Shown one piece after another: positions 49,173-59,975 of a stretch of DNA of 64,000 nt. This DNA comes from Stentor roeselii. Lineage: Eukaryota > Ciliophora > Heterotrichea > Heterotrichida > Stentoridae. The notes beneath the pieces are model-generated. The model was given only the letters and a program-made list of their open reading frames with translations. It was not told the DNA's origin and ran no database searches. Each line of letters starts with the position of its first letter. Position 1 is the first letter of the stretch. The stretch lies in assembly GCA_006503475.1 (NCBI GenBank), contig RSEH01000032.1, positions 62,001-126,000 of the forward strand. The letters are read 5' to 3'. A program made the translations under genes and the position numbers.

Positions 49173-49794
49173 AAATTCGGGAAGTGAAGAAATTAATTTG
49201 GGTGTTTAAGAGTTTTTAGGTAGAAAGTAGAAAATTTTGGATTTTTTGAGTATTTGGAGAAGGCCTTGGTGAAAATATCAATAAAATTTTATTTGCTTAA
49301 TTTATGAGCAAGAACTTTGAAGGTTTGGTGATAGTCAAGAGGATTAATAACTTGCACTTAGGTGTGTTGAGAGCTGGGTATTGACAGTGTTGCTTTATTT
49401 TTTGATTCTTTTTTGAAAATTCCCTTTTCATTTCCTAATATAGTCAATTCTATATGATGAGAATACATTTCTGATTTAATATCGAATCAAAGACTATTGA
49501 TCTAAAACTACTACAACAAATTTCCACAAAAATAGATAAAACCACCAATTTACCTAAAAGTATTTAAAAACCCAAACACCATCCTAATTCCCTAAAATTT
49601 CATAAATACCAAAAACCCTCCTCATCAAAACCCTTAAAAACCTTCCAAAATAACCACCCAAAAAAAAAAACTCAAACTCTCTAACCCTTTCATAAATTTC
49701 CAACCCATTCCTTAAAACTCTCTAAAACCTGTCTAATCCCCAACCCAATCCCTCAAAACTGTAACAATTCCAAATTCTTTCATGATCCATATAA
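49173..49794. other. Intergenic DNA with sharp composition switch
   Basis: The first 270 bp are G/T-rich. From about 49440 to the next start the plus strand becomes C/A-rich and nearly G-free. No gene or relic seen. Confidence 0.55.
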
Positions 49795-50208
49795 ATGGAG
49801 TTCAAGTGCTATTACTCAGATTGCTCAAGAAGCTACAACTCGAAATACAACCTAAAGCGCCACATAAATACGAACCATTTATGTCTGAAAAATTATCCAT
49901 GCGACCAATGCGGAAGAATCTTCGCCAGTAAGAAAAACGTGATGAAGCACAAAGTCAGTCACAGCGACATCGTCCTCGACTCAGGTCCGAAGCCGAAAGC
50001 TTTGAAAAATTTGCAAGGTTTAGACTTAAACGTGGAAATCCAGCCAATAGTCCTTAGCCGGCTTTATGTCGACGTGATTCCTTGTTTATTGAACCCTGTT
50101 TCTAATAAACAAAGTCTACCGTCTTTAGCACCTGTTGACCTTTGTAGAATCAGTCATCAGTCAAATGGAAAAATCCCTTTGCTTCCTATTCTGCTTGATC
50201 ATATATAG
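49795..50208 (+). CDS. Two-finger C2H2 zinc-finger protein, copy 1
   Basis: The 137-residue protein starts directly with two classical C2H2 fingers: CYYSDCSRSYNSKYNLKRHINTNH (5-28) and CDQCGRIFASKKNVMKHKVSH (36-56). A less conserved linker and a C-terminal segment shared with copy 2 follow (SNKQSLPSLAPVD and IPLLPILLDHI). Two fingers can bind DNA or RNA; the targets are unknown. The start lies in TATAAATGGAG, identical in copy 2. Ends at TAG. Confidence 0.85.
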   Translation: MEFKCYYSDCSRSYNSKYNLKRHINTNHLCLKNYPCDQCGRIFASKKNVMKHKVSHSDIVLDSGPKPKALKNLQGLDLNVEIQPIVLSRLYVDVIPCLLNPVSNKQSLPSLAPVDLCRISHQSNGKIPLLPILLDHI

Positions 50209-51693
50209 GGGAGAGGGGAAGAAGATAGTTAGTTAGTTATTAGGAAGAGTTTAGGACTAGTTGGACTTTTTAATGGATTTTTGTTGATTTGGGTTAAGTA
50301 GGAAGATTTTTGGATGAGTTGACTTGGTTTGGATGATTTCGGAATTTGGAATTTTTTGATGATTTTTTTTGAAGTGGGTTTTATGTTTTGGTTGTTTTGG
50401 AACTGGAGGACTTGGGCTTTGAAGAGATTTAAATTTTCATTACTTGGGACTATGGATTTCTATCAATTAAATCATTGAAAAGGGATAGCTTGATGACTGA
50501 AGGGAATAAGAGGATTATAATGGTGCAGGGGATTAACGGGATTTAGGGTTATTGTTGGGTTTTATATTTAGTTGAGGAGAGAGACTATGAGGTATTGTTT
50601 GGTTAAGGTCAGGCTAAATAGGAATTGAATTGAATGATTTTTGTATTTTCTAGAATTGGATATTTTGGAATGCTTGATTGAGTTGATGTGTTTTTTAATT
50701 GTTAAATTATTTTGGATGGGTTTTAATGTTTAGTAGTTTTAGAGAAGGTTTTGATATTTTTTGTTTATAAGGATCTAAATTTTTAAATTTGGCTAGCTTT
50801 TAAGAATGGAATTATTTGAAATGTTTATGAAATAGAATCGCTGGATGTTATGTTTCAGAGCTTTTTTCATAAATCGTTTAAAGTACTTGAAATGGAGGTC
50901 AATAGAGAATCCAATTTTTAAGGATCTAGAATTAAAAAAAAGTAGGTAATCGAATGAGGATCAAATGATTAGATTTATATAACCTGTAATTAGCTCGAAG
51001 CTTTCAGATTAATAAGTGATATGATTCAGATTTTAATGGAAGGTCATAAAATTATAGAAGTCACAAGAGTCAGATTTTTTTTATTGATTTTAATGTAGAA
51101 AGAATATAGAAGCAAATAAATCAGGAATTCGAGAGCTAAGTCGAATTATTCATCTAAATAATGGAAAAATTCAAAGATAATAGAAGTATCTATCATTAAT
51201 TGGAATTTAACGATAAGTCAAGATATTGCCAGGAGTCTTACTTAATATTAATTTGATTTTAAAGTTATCAATAGTTTATTCAAATGCTAAAATTTTCTAT
51301 TGGAATTAAAATTACATCAACTCAGTTGAAATAGTTACGATTTGCATCCAAAAGTGAAATAAAATTATCTAAATTTTAATTTAATTCCATTAGAAAACCT
51401 TAATTTTTTAGCAAATCCAAAGGATTTATTCAATAGCAATTCGCAGGTTAAATTATGTAATTTTGAACCAATCCCTAGATGAAATCAGTAAATGCACATA
51501 TCTTTGAATGAAATGCTTAAGCCAAAATAAACATTTACCAAATTACTGCTTCTTTTTATCCCAACATCTCCTCACCCAAAAACAAAAAATCATTTTCCCA
51601 AACCGACCTACCGTTCAAAATTCCCTAAAATCCCTTAACCATCGCCCATTCCATGAACCCGATCAATAAAATCTTCCATTCACAACCTTATAA
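50209..51693. other. Spacer between the zinc-finger duplicates
   Basis: The 1.5 kb begins strongly G/T-rich, becomes AT-rich and ends C/A-rich before the second copy. No coding frame is visible. It was probably part of the original tandem duplication, but the spacer has diverged beyond recognition by eye. Confidence 0.5.
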
Positions 51694-52110
51694 ATGGAGT
51701 TCAAATGCTATTACCAAGATTGCTCAAGGAGCTACAATTCTAAATACAACTTGAAGCGTCACATAAACACGAATCACTTATGCTTGAAGTCCTACCCTTG
51801 CGACCAATGCGGAAGAGTTTTCGCAAGCAAGAAGAACGTGCTGAACCATAAAGCCAGCCACAATGACATCGTCCTTGAAGGCAGTTTAAACCTAAAAGGA
51901 AGAAGACGAAAGAAGAACAAGTCTTTGTTAGTCGAAATACAACCAATTCTTCTCAGTCGTCTTTACATTGAAGAAAATCCACGCAACATTTACAACCCAG
52001 TTATCAACAAACAAAGCCTTCCGTCATTGGCACCTGTTGACGTGTGTCGGAAGAATCATCAGTCTGGTGGGAAAATTCCACTTTTACCTGTTTTAATCGA
52101 CCACATCTGA
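51694..52110 (+). CDS. Two-finger C2H2 zinc-finger protein, copy 2
   Basis: The 138-residue paralogue of the gene at 49795 has nearly identical fingers and the same C-terminal SLPSLAPVD...IPLLPVLIDHI. The linker differs and is more basic here (KGRRRKKNK). It stops at TGA where copy 1 stops at TAG, so both codons are stops in this organism. Confidence 0.85.
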   Translation: MEFKCYYQDCSRSYNSKYNLKRHINTNHLCLKSYPCDQCGRVFASKKNVLNHKASHNDIVLEGSLNLKGRRRKKNKSLLVEIQPILLSRLYIEENPRNIYNPVINKQSLPSLAPVDVCRKNHQSGGKIPLLPVLIDHI

Positions 52111-52478
52111 GTTGTAACCGAAGAGTTAGCCTAGGAAATTAGATAATTTTTGGCATTTTATATTAGGAGAAATAGGGAAATGGAACTTCAAGAATTTATT
52201 GAATGGGTTTAGGAATTTTTTTGAGGGGATTTTGATTTGGTATTTAAAAAGTTGGAATTTGAGAAAGGTGATTTTTATGGAGTTTAATTTGTTGAGGGAT
52301 AATGTTGACAATTGATAATAATGGTTTTATTGTCGCATTGAAAATAGGAAAAGAGGTTTTTGCCTTTTTTTCGATGATTTTTTAGAGTTTTAGAGGAAAG
52401 TCTGGTATTAAACCGGTTTTTCTTATTAATAGTTAAATATATTGAAAGAGTTTAAAGCTAATAGAACTAGTTAGAGGA
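52111..52478. other. Convergent intergenic region, G/T-rich
   Basis: The 368 bp lie between the stops of zinc-finger copy 2 and the leftward gene. No coding frame on the plus strand; a 61-codon leftward frame here looks like chance. Confidence 0.5.
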
Positions 52479-54011
52479 TTACTTAGGGTTGAGCTCAGGT
52501 GGTTTAAACTTTGAAAACCTATCCTTTTCCAAGATACCTCCAATTAAATCCCTTCCAAAGCTATAAGTAGCTCGAATTTCATAATCAACCTTATCAATGA
52601 CAGAAGTACTAACTTTCACATCACTGATATAATCACTGTTGATCTGAGCCCGACTAACCACGACCCCCTCTTCAATTTCCTCATTCAACATCAAAAGCAC
52701 TCGATTAGTCAAACAAGCCAATTCCGGAACATGAAAGTCCTGAATGACCATTTCAAGTTTATTTGTCAAGACATAAGTCTCAGTCCTTCCACAAAGCATT
52801 AAAAAGTTCCCACAAGTGGATAACCCGACACTTCGATACAAAGTCGGAACAATCTGAACTTTACTAGTTTCATTCGCAGTTTTCCCAAAAGAAAAAAAAT
52901 GAAGATTTCCTTTCCCATCAACAAAAACCACTTCTTTACTAAGTCTTAAAATAGCAGCTGAAGTGATTTTTTCGATATTTTCAGAGAAAATGTCAACTTT
53001 TGACTTAATCTCTATTTTTCTCTCACGTTCGAAGGCGAAAAAGGCCATTCGAAGTTTATTGTGAATGAAAAGAAGGTCTTCACGAGTAGAGCCTTCACAA
53101 AGAATAGTGGAAGAGTCTTCTAAGTTGTTTTCAAAGATGGAAACTATGAAGTTGTCGTTAAAGGCAATGAATATCATGTTGCTCTGCTCGAAGGACAAGG
53201 TGATCATCACGGTTGAAGGCGAAATTTGAGAAACTTGTTGAAGTTTAATTGGTTCTTTATCGAACATCTTTTCAAAGCAGACCATCCAAGGACTGAATCG
53301 GTCTTTTTCGTTGATTTCTTTCATTAGGACTGTCACTCGGACTGGGGAGATCGACTCGATTATTTGGATTAAGTGAGATTCTAATTGGGCTTTGGTGAAG
53401 GCTAATGCTCTTTCGAAACGATGGTTGAAGTCGTTTATCACTTTTTGGATGTAGTCGATCAGGCTCGATTCGAGAGTTTGGCTGTAGTCCAGGATGAAGG
53501 GCTTGAAGGAAGATATGAAAAGTTCTACGAATTCGGTGAAGATTAGGCTTTTCTTTTGGATCACTTTCGTCATGTATACATTTATCTCGTATTCTAGGTC
53601 TAAGTCGCTTAATAAGAAACGCTTCACTTTGGGTTGAAATGAAAAGGATTGTTTAGTCGTATTCACGATCTCAAGAGCTTTTTCTCTCTGAAGGTCAATA
53701 ATTTCATTGTGAAACGAAGAATATTGTTCAATCACATAGCTGATCAAATCATTGTCTACAATTTTAATGTTCCTAATAAAAAGTCGTAAAGCCTTTATGA
53801 GATCTTTAGTCAGGTTTTGCAGTTCGTTTGTATTCCCCCTTTCGACCTTGAAAAAGTCGATGGTGAACTTCTTTATTATTCCTAGAAACTGAGATTTTCC
53901 TTCATCTGGGTAGTCTTCTTCGGTTTGCTGAATTTTCCAAAGGTAAATGCTATTCATCGCATTGCATATCAAGGCGTCCTTTAGAGTTAGTGGCTCTTGA
54001 TCAGCTAACAT
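52479..54011 (-). CDS. Helical plus beta-propeller-like protein, unknown
   Basis: The 510-residue protein has a helical N-terminal half (about 1-230) with long amphipathic stretches. The C-terminal half consists of regular hydrophobic strands, such as STVMITLSFEQSNMIFIAFNDNFIVSIF and STCGNFLMLCGRTETYVLT, resembling WD40-like blades without the W-D signature. It may be a scaffold. No family recognised. The reading frame is intact. Confidence 0.7.
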   Translation of the reverse strand: MLADQEPLTLKDALICNAMNSIYLWKIQQTEEDYPDEGKSQFLGIIKKFTIDFFKVERGNTNELQNLTKDLIKALRLFIRNIKIVDNDLISYVIEQYSSFHNEIIDLQREKALEIVNTTKQSFSFQPKVKRFLLSDLDLEYEINVYMTKVIQKKSLIFTEFVELFISSFKPFILDYSQTLESSLIDYIQKVINDFNHRFERALAFTKAQLESHLIQIIESISPVRVTVLMKEINEKDRFSPWMVCFEKMFDKEPIKLQQVSQISPSTVMITLSFEQSNMIFIAFNDNFIVSIFENNLEDSSTILCEGSTREDLLFIHNKLRMAFFAFERERKIEIKSKVDIFSENIEKITSAAILRLSKEVVFVDGKGNLHFFSFGKTANETSKVQIVPTLYRSVGLSTCGNFLMLCGRTETYVLTNKLEMVIQDFHVPELACLTNRVLLMLNEEIEEGVVVSRAQINSDYISDVKVSTSVIDKVDYEIRATYSFGRDLIGGILEKDRFSKFKPPELNPK

Positions 54012-55613
54012 TAAAATTATTGAATTAAAGTATCTTAGAGTGAATATTGATCATTTTTTAGAATTTAATTATTAGGTTAAGTTTTATTTAAAGAATTTGT
54101 TTGGATGGAAGGTTGATTGGAATCTTTACAATTTTAAGTAATATGGAATATTTGAATAAGGATAGTTTCTAAAAATCTTTAGAAATGAGATATTATTAAA
54201 GAAATCGATTTTTTAAATATTATGAGTAAAAGCAGGCTTCATCTGGTATTTAAAGTATCGTATGTCGGGATTCTTATTAACGAGAATTATTAATTATTAT
54301 CATGATTAGAATAATTAGTTTTAGGTTTATTTGAATCTGTCATTTCTGCTTACAAATAATTTTAACATCTATTCTCGATGCAGAGACTAAAAGTATCGGA
54401 ACATTATTCTATATTAGATGAAAGCACAGAATTCGATCATCACATGAAGATACTGCGTTTTTAAAGTTATCATAAAACATTGACACAAAGATATGAATTT
54501 TATGAGTAATAAAAACAATATTTAGATCAATTCACAATAAATCAAAATTTCATCATTCTATGTCTATATTTCAGTTTTATCATCTTATTACAATTTAAGT
54601 TCCTCTAGATTAAGGGGATTAAATTTTTTCTTTACCTTCTACCAACTAATCAAGAAATCCTTTGATGGAGAGATGCAAGTGTAACCAGTTCAAAAATCTT
54701 AAATTCTGAGGAATTATTAATTTTTTTAGTTTCTTATCAAGAATTTATTGAATGATAGAAAAATTTAGATGATTTCTTAGAAGGGTTAAATGAGATCTTT
54801 TCTTAACTGTAAATTTAAGAGGGCATCTTGATATTTCTAAAATTCTCATAATTCTTTTGATATAGAGAATATTTATTTTGAATTCATTAATATCATGGAT
54901 ACTCTTTAGTTGAAATAAATTATTCTTTATTTTTCACTGATAAACTAATATGAAATCTTGTAAATAATCCAAAAATAAATTATTCTTAAAAATCTTAGAC
55001 TCGAAGCTTTGCTCTATGTTGAATTTCCGCGTTTTTTATTCTAAAATAAATCAAGGGAGATTAACTAAATGGATAAATATTTCAAATTATCAAGTAAATA
55101 ATTTTTGGATGTAGAAAGATCCTTAAAGTAAATCAAATTTAAGTAAGTTTCTTTTTTTTTCATCGATATTAAATTTTAAGTTATATTCATTTCGAAATAG
55201 TGTAAAAATCGTTTCAAGTTGTAGTATTTTGCTGTGATATTTTGAATTTAGATGGTGATCTGAATAATGATGACAAATTTGATATTTGATCTCCAAAGAA
55301 AAGTAATCATTTATATGAAATGGATTGTTAATTATTTTCGATAAAACAACTTAATTGTATAGTAAATGAGACCAATTTAGAACTCAGAAAGATAAATTTT
55401 AATGAACGGCCAAACTCATCAAGCCTTCTAATTAAAATATTTAAAATTCATAATATTTGATCCAAACTCCTTAAAATTCATTAAAAATTACTTATATTTG
55501 TCTAATTCATTTCAAAAAATTTTGATCAAATTTATATAAAAAAACATTAAACTAAAATCTCGATCTAAAACCATTTTTCAATTTCCAATATGGCATATAA
55601 TAAATAAAACGAT
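54012..55613. other. Long intergenic region, nothing certain
   Basis: The 1.6 kb of AT-rich DNA lie between the starts of two divergent genes. A short string near 55240 reads NLDGDLNNDDKFDI and recalls an EF-hand loop, so a CDPK relic is conceivable, but I could not find kinase motifs with it. Confidence 0.45.
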
Positions 55614-57023
55614 ATGGGAAGCCCAAATTCAAAAATTGACTCAAAAAATTTGTCCAAATCAGATGAAAACTCAAAAATTTCTCTCAAAAGTTTCATCAAA
55701 ACATCTTCGGAAAGTCCTTCAACCAAATTTCGAAAGCTCGGCAAGTTAGGAAAAGGATCATTCGCCTCAGTCTTCAAATGTCTTAACAAACAAACCCAAA
55801 CCATCTGTGCCTTAAAATGCATAAAAAAATCCCTAGTATCACCAACTATGTCAGACTCATCATACAAAACAAAAGAAGCAGCAATAATGCGTAAACTCGA
55901 CCATCCAAACATAATCAAATGTTACGAAATGCTAGAAAACTCAAAATATTTAATGATATCAGAGGAACTAAATGAAAACGGTACCTTAAAAGATTATTTT
56001 TTAGTTCAATCAGTGAATCCTTCACTTCTAGCTTTGATTACCAAACAGCTGTTATCAGCTTTGGCCTACATTCACAATAAAGGAATTGTGCACCGTGATA
56101 TTAAGCCTGAAAATGTATTCATAACGAAAGATCGTCAGGTAAAACTTGGTGATTTTGGATGTGCTGATGTTTTAAATCAAGAAAAAACACTTAAAGGACA
56201 GGCTGGGACTTTGACTTATATGGCTCCTGAAATTTTTAATGGAAGTTATGATGAGAAAGTTGATATTTGGAGTCTTGGAGTCCTTTTGTTGTTTGCTGTG
56301 ATTGGAAAACCGATCATTTTAGGAAATAATAAAAAGGAAGTTATTGAAAATATTCCTCTTATTCATGAATATTGTCAAGAAAGTAATAAAGTTTTCATGT
56401 TTTCGAATGGATTTTTAGATTTTATTCAAGGTTTGATTACTGTGGACCCGAAATATAGGTTATCAGCGCTTGAAGCTTTGAACCATCCCTGGCTTAAGAA
56501 GTTTGGAAAATTTGATGAAAAAGTACATTCAGATATCTCTTTTAAAATGAAAAACTTGGTAACAAAAAATACACTAGAAAAAACTCTTTCTATCTACATT
56601 AATTCATTTTACCTACAAAATGAATCACTTGAACTTTACAAATATTTCAATGCAATTGATACAGATGGGGACGGGATGATTAATCGCAAGGAAATGCAAG
56701 AAGAACTTAAGATTCACTTCAATGAAAATCAGGCAAAAAACATTTCAAATGAATTCTTTGATTGTTATGATATGAATAAGAACGGAGTGATTGACTACAG
56801 CGAATTCATCACAGCACTTTCAAGCAAAGAATTAGTTTTCAATAAAAGAAATGTTGAAAATCTTTTCAAGCTGATTGACAAAAACAGGAAAGGATTCATA
56901 ACAGTTGATGATCTTCAGAACTTTACTGGAGTAAATCATCGATTTTTGTTTCCTGATTTTAAAGATTTTTGGAAAACTGAAAAAAAAATTACTTTGGTAG
57001 AATTTAAACAACTTTTACTTTAA
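55614..57023 (+). CDS. CDPK-like Ser/Thr kinase with EF-hands, copy 1
   Basis: The 469-residue protein begins MGSPNSK (possible N-myristoylation). Kinase domain about 39-296: glycine loop LGKGSFASV (44-52), Lys68 in CALK, Glu89 in helix C, HRDIKPEN (161-168), DFG (181-183), MAPE (204-207). Three EF-hand loops: DTDGDGMINRKE (350-361), DMNKNGVIDYSE (387-398), DKNRKGFITVDD (423-434, weak); a fourth is degenerate. All catalytic residues are present, so it should be an active calcium-regulated kinase at membranes. Segment 225-240 (LLFAVIGKPIILGNN) diverges from the usual GxxPF. Confidence 0.9.
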   Translation: MGSPNSKIDSKNLSKSDENSKISLKSFIKTSSESPSTKFRKLGKLGKGSFASVFKCLNKQTQTICALKCIKKSLVSPTMSDSSYKTKEAAIMRKLDHPNIIKCYEMLENSKYLMISEELNENGTLKDYFLVQSVNPSLLALITKQLLSALAYIHNKGIVHRDIKPENVFITKDRQVKLGDFGCADVLNQEKTLKGQAGTLTYMAPEIFNGSYDEKVDIWSLGVLLLFAVIGKPIILGNNKKEVIENIPLIHEYCQESNKVFMFSNGFLDFIQGLITVDPKYRLSALEALNHPWLKKFGKFDEKVHSDISFKMKNLVTKNTLEKTLSIYINSFYLQNESLELYKYFNAIDTDGDGMINRKEMQEELKIHFNENQAKNISNEFFDCYDMNKNGVIDYSEFITALSSKELVFNKRNVENLFKLIDKNRKGFITVDDLQNFTGVNHRFLFPDFKDFWKTEKKITLVEFKQLLL

Positions 57024-57656
57024 TAATATAGTTTAAGTATTCGAATATTTCAAATAGACTGTGATAGGAAGTGACTCTATGTTTAATTTCAAATAAGAAA
57101 ACTTTAAAATGGTTTCATTTTATCAAATATGTCAGAAAACCTTAAAGAGTATTGTGAACTTCGAATTCACTTTTTAAGATCGATCTCTTATAATTAGATC
57201 TCAAATTTCCTAAAATAGTTTCCTTGTTTATTAAGTTAACCAAATCCTAATACATTCCTAATCATTCAGTCTAATAAGAGATTTCACGTTCCTCCAACCT
57301 ATTGTCTTTACTTGAGCATCAGCTTTTCATTTCTCCTCCGTTTAGGTATTTCTCGAGGTTTGTTCTTCACCAGCATCATAAAAATCTATTCAAAATTCCT
57401 AATTCTCACATTCAGACTTAAAAAATCTTTAACCTGGCTTCGAAAATCAAAAACTTTACATGAGTCAAATCAATTCACATAAACTCTTAACACAATCAAC
57501 AAATGAATATTTTCCGTCCCAATATAAAATTAATCCTAATCCACTTTAAACCTTTTCTCTAAACCCTTCACCCAAAACAAGTAAAAATTCGATGAAATTT
57601 AACTCAACACGATATCAAAACTTCCATATTGATTTTTGAATATAAAAAATAAAACC
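57024..57656. other. Intergenic DNA before CDPK copy 2
   Basis: The stretch is AT-rich, turning C/A-rich toward the next start. The last 36 bp are a conserved block shared with CDPK copy 3. Nothing else recognised. Confidence 0.5.
57621..57656 (+). promoter_or_regulatory. Conserved 36-bp promoter/leader block of CDPK copy 2
   Basis: The 36 bases directly before the start codon match those before CDPK copy 3 (61092-61127) with a single T/C difference, while sequence further upstream has diverged. Core strings are CTTCCATATTGATTTT and GAATATAAAAAATAAAACC. Such sharp conservation suggests the core promoter plus a short leader. The block contains an upstream ATG in frame (57636), seven codons before the MGCGF start. 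Confidence 0.7.
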
Positions 57657-59069
57657 ATGGGCTGTGGATTCTCGTCAAAGAATACAAAAAATTCGATCAA
57701 ATCGGTGAAATCAAAGATTTCTTTGGAGAAATTCATTCGATTCTCATCGGAAAACCCCGATATGAAGTACAAAAGAGAGTCAAAACTTGGACAAGGGGCT
57801 TTTTCTTATGTCTTTCAAGCGATCGATAGGACCACAAATCGAAGAGTTGCCTTGAAATTTATCAATAAGGAATTGATTTCAGCGAGCATGAAGGATAAAG
57901 ACTTCAAGCTCAAAGAGGCTGCGATTCTGAGAAGCCTTGATCATCCTAATATAATCAAGTGCTTTGAAGTATATGAAATGGCTGATAATTTAGTGATTTC
58001 GGAAGAGCTCATTCAAAACGGAACCCTTCTTGACCATATCAGAGGCATGACTTCAAAATTACAGCCAGTTCAAGTCGCTTTATTAACATGCCAAATTTTA
58101 TCAGCTCTGGCTTATTGCCATGAGAGACAAATCGTGCATCGAGACATAAAACTCGAAAACATCTTCGTAACAAAAGACTTGCAAGTAAAAGTCGCTGATT
58201 TCGGGTGTTCAGAACTTTTAAACCGAGACCACACAGTAAAAGGTCTTTACGGAACAATCATGTACATGGCTCCAGAGATATTCGCTGGGTCCTACAATGA
58301 AAAAGTAGATTTATGGAGCTTAGGAATCATTTTGTATATGCTTGTCGTTGGCCGTGCACCTTTTTCAATTAAAAACAAAGAACAATTAATAAAAAACATT
58401 GGAACGATTCCTTTTTTATTGAAACTTTGCCCAGAAATCCAAGCATTTTCTCCAGGATTTAAAGATTTCATTCAAGGACTTCTAGAAATCGACCAGGCCA
58501 AACGATTATCAGCCATGCAAGCCTTGAGCCATCCTTGGATCAGACAGTTTTTAAAGACTGATCTGGAAGTGCATACAAATTTTTCAAGTATATTAAAAAA
58601 CATTCAAAGAAAGTCTTTTATTCAAAAAACGATGTCTATTTACATTAATTCTTTTTGTACTACTCAAAATTCATTTGAAACTTATAAATATTTTAAAGCT
58701 ATCGATCAGGACGGTAATGGAATGATTGATAGAAGAGAACTTGAAGAAGAACTGAAATTAAATCATAATGACTCTGAAGCGAAAACTATAGCAGCTGAAT
58801 TTTTCAAGGATTATGACTTGAATCAAAATCATTTTATTGATTACAGTGAGTTTGCAACTGCTGTCGGTTGCAACCAAACTGTTCTTAACGATGAAAACAT
58901 TGAAAAAGTATTTAACGCTGTTGATAAGTATCGCAAGGGGTATGTCACTGTTGGTGATCTTCAAGATTTTACCGGAGTTGATTATAACTGTTTGCTTGAC
59001 GAGTTGAACGGTTCAGGGAGAAAAGAAAATCAAATGAAACTAGAGGAGTTTAAAGAACTTTTACATTAA
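57657..59069 (+). CDS. CDPK-like Ser/Thr kinase with EF-hands, copy 2
   Basis: I place the start at 57657 (MGCGFSSK, myristoylation plus Cys3 palmitoylation) rather than an in-frame ATG at 57636, because copy 3 starts with the same MGCGF and lacks the upstream ATG. 470 residues. Glycine loop LGQGAFSYV (44-52), Lys67, HRDIKLEN (161-168), DFG (181-183), MAPE (204-207). EF loops: DQDGNGMIDRRE (350-361), DLNQNHFIDYSE (387-398, His at the usual Gly), DKYRKGYVTVGD (423-434, weak). Predicted active, calcium-regulated, membrane-anchored. Confidence 0.9.
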   Translation: MGCGFSSKNTKNSIKSVKSKISLEKFIRFSSENPDMKYKRESKLGQGAFSYVFQAIDRTTNRRVALKFINKELISASMKDKDFKLKEAAILRSLDHPNIIKCFEVYEMADNLVISEELIQNGTLLDHIRGMTSKLQPVQVALLTCQILSALAYCHERQIVHRDIKLENIFVTKDLQVKVADFGCSELLNRDHTVKGLYGTIMYMAPEIFAGSYNEKVDLWSLGIILYMLVVGRAPFSIKNKEQLIKNIGTIPFLLKLCPEIQAFSPGFKDFIQGLLEIDQAKRLSAMQALSHPWIRQFLKTDLEVHTNFSSILKNIQRKSFIQKTMSIYINSFCTTQNSFETYKYFKAIDQDGNGMIDRRELEEELKLNHNDSEAKTIAAEFFKDYDLNQNHFIDYSEFATAVGCNQTVLNDENIEKVFNAVDKYRKGYVTVGDLQDFTGVDYNCLLDELNGSGRKENQMKLEEFKELLH

Positions 59070-59975
59070 TTTATTACATTATTCTAGTAAAAATATTATA
59101 TATCAACTTCTAAGATATGATCTAGTTTCGAAATTCTATTATTTTTCGAAAAGTAAGGAACTCAAAGAATATTCATTGAAGATTAATAGGAGCAAACACA
59201 AAGATCTCTTGTGAAACTTTGTACTCTTATTATTCATCTTTTCTATTTCGATAAAAAGTTTCATTCATTGAAATATTATTAAGATCGCCTCCTCTTCATT
59301 TTCTAAACTATATAATATATGAATACAATAATATCATAGATCATATTTAAAAATCCATAATTTAACTTTTATTTTTATTCCACCATCTCAGTAATATCTC
59401 AATCTTAACAGTCTCTTCCTATGTTCTTACAAAAATTTTTATAACAAGAATTATATTTTGTGTTAAATTTATTATTTGAAATTTGCAAGTAAGTGTTTGA
59501 AGTAGAAATTTGGATTTGAAGATATTAAATTCATATACTGAAATTGTTAAAGTAGACATTAATAGAAAATGAATAGAAAATGTTAAAACTAGAGTTTGTT
59601 CTAAGTAACTGCAATAATGTCATTATAATAAATTTTAAAGTATTAGTAGAAGTGCATAGTAGTGATTTCAAAACTATTTGCTTACAAATAAACGAATAGA
59701 ATTAATTAGCTCAATTTTCCGGTAATATAAAATAATTGGAATCAACCAACTAGAACATAAAAATAAATTTATATAAAACTTTTGTTTCAAAATGAATTTG
59801 TCTATTTTTTAATGCTCTTATAATAATCTCTATGCTTAAAGGATTTATTTTAAAATAATACCCTCATGCTTTGATTATTAAATTATTATAATTTCGTTAA
59901 TATTGTATTACAAAACAAATGAAATATCAATTGTAAACACAAATTTAGATGGTAATATATTATAAAAAATTGTCT
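59070..59975. other. Intergenic DNA, nothing recognised
   Basis: The 900 bp of AT-rich DNA between CDPK copy 2 and a kinase relic would correspond to the lost N-terminal lobe of that relic, but no kinase motif can be made out here. Confidence 0.5.
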
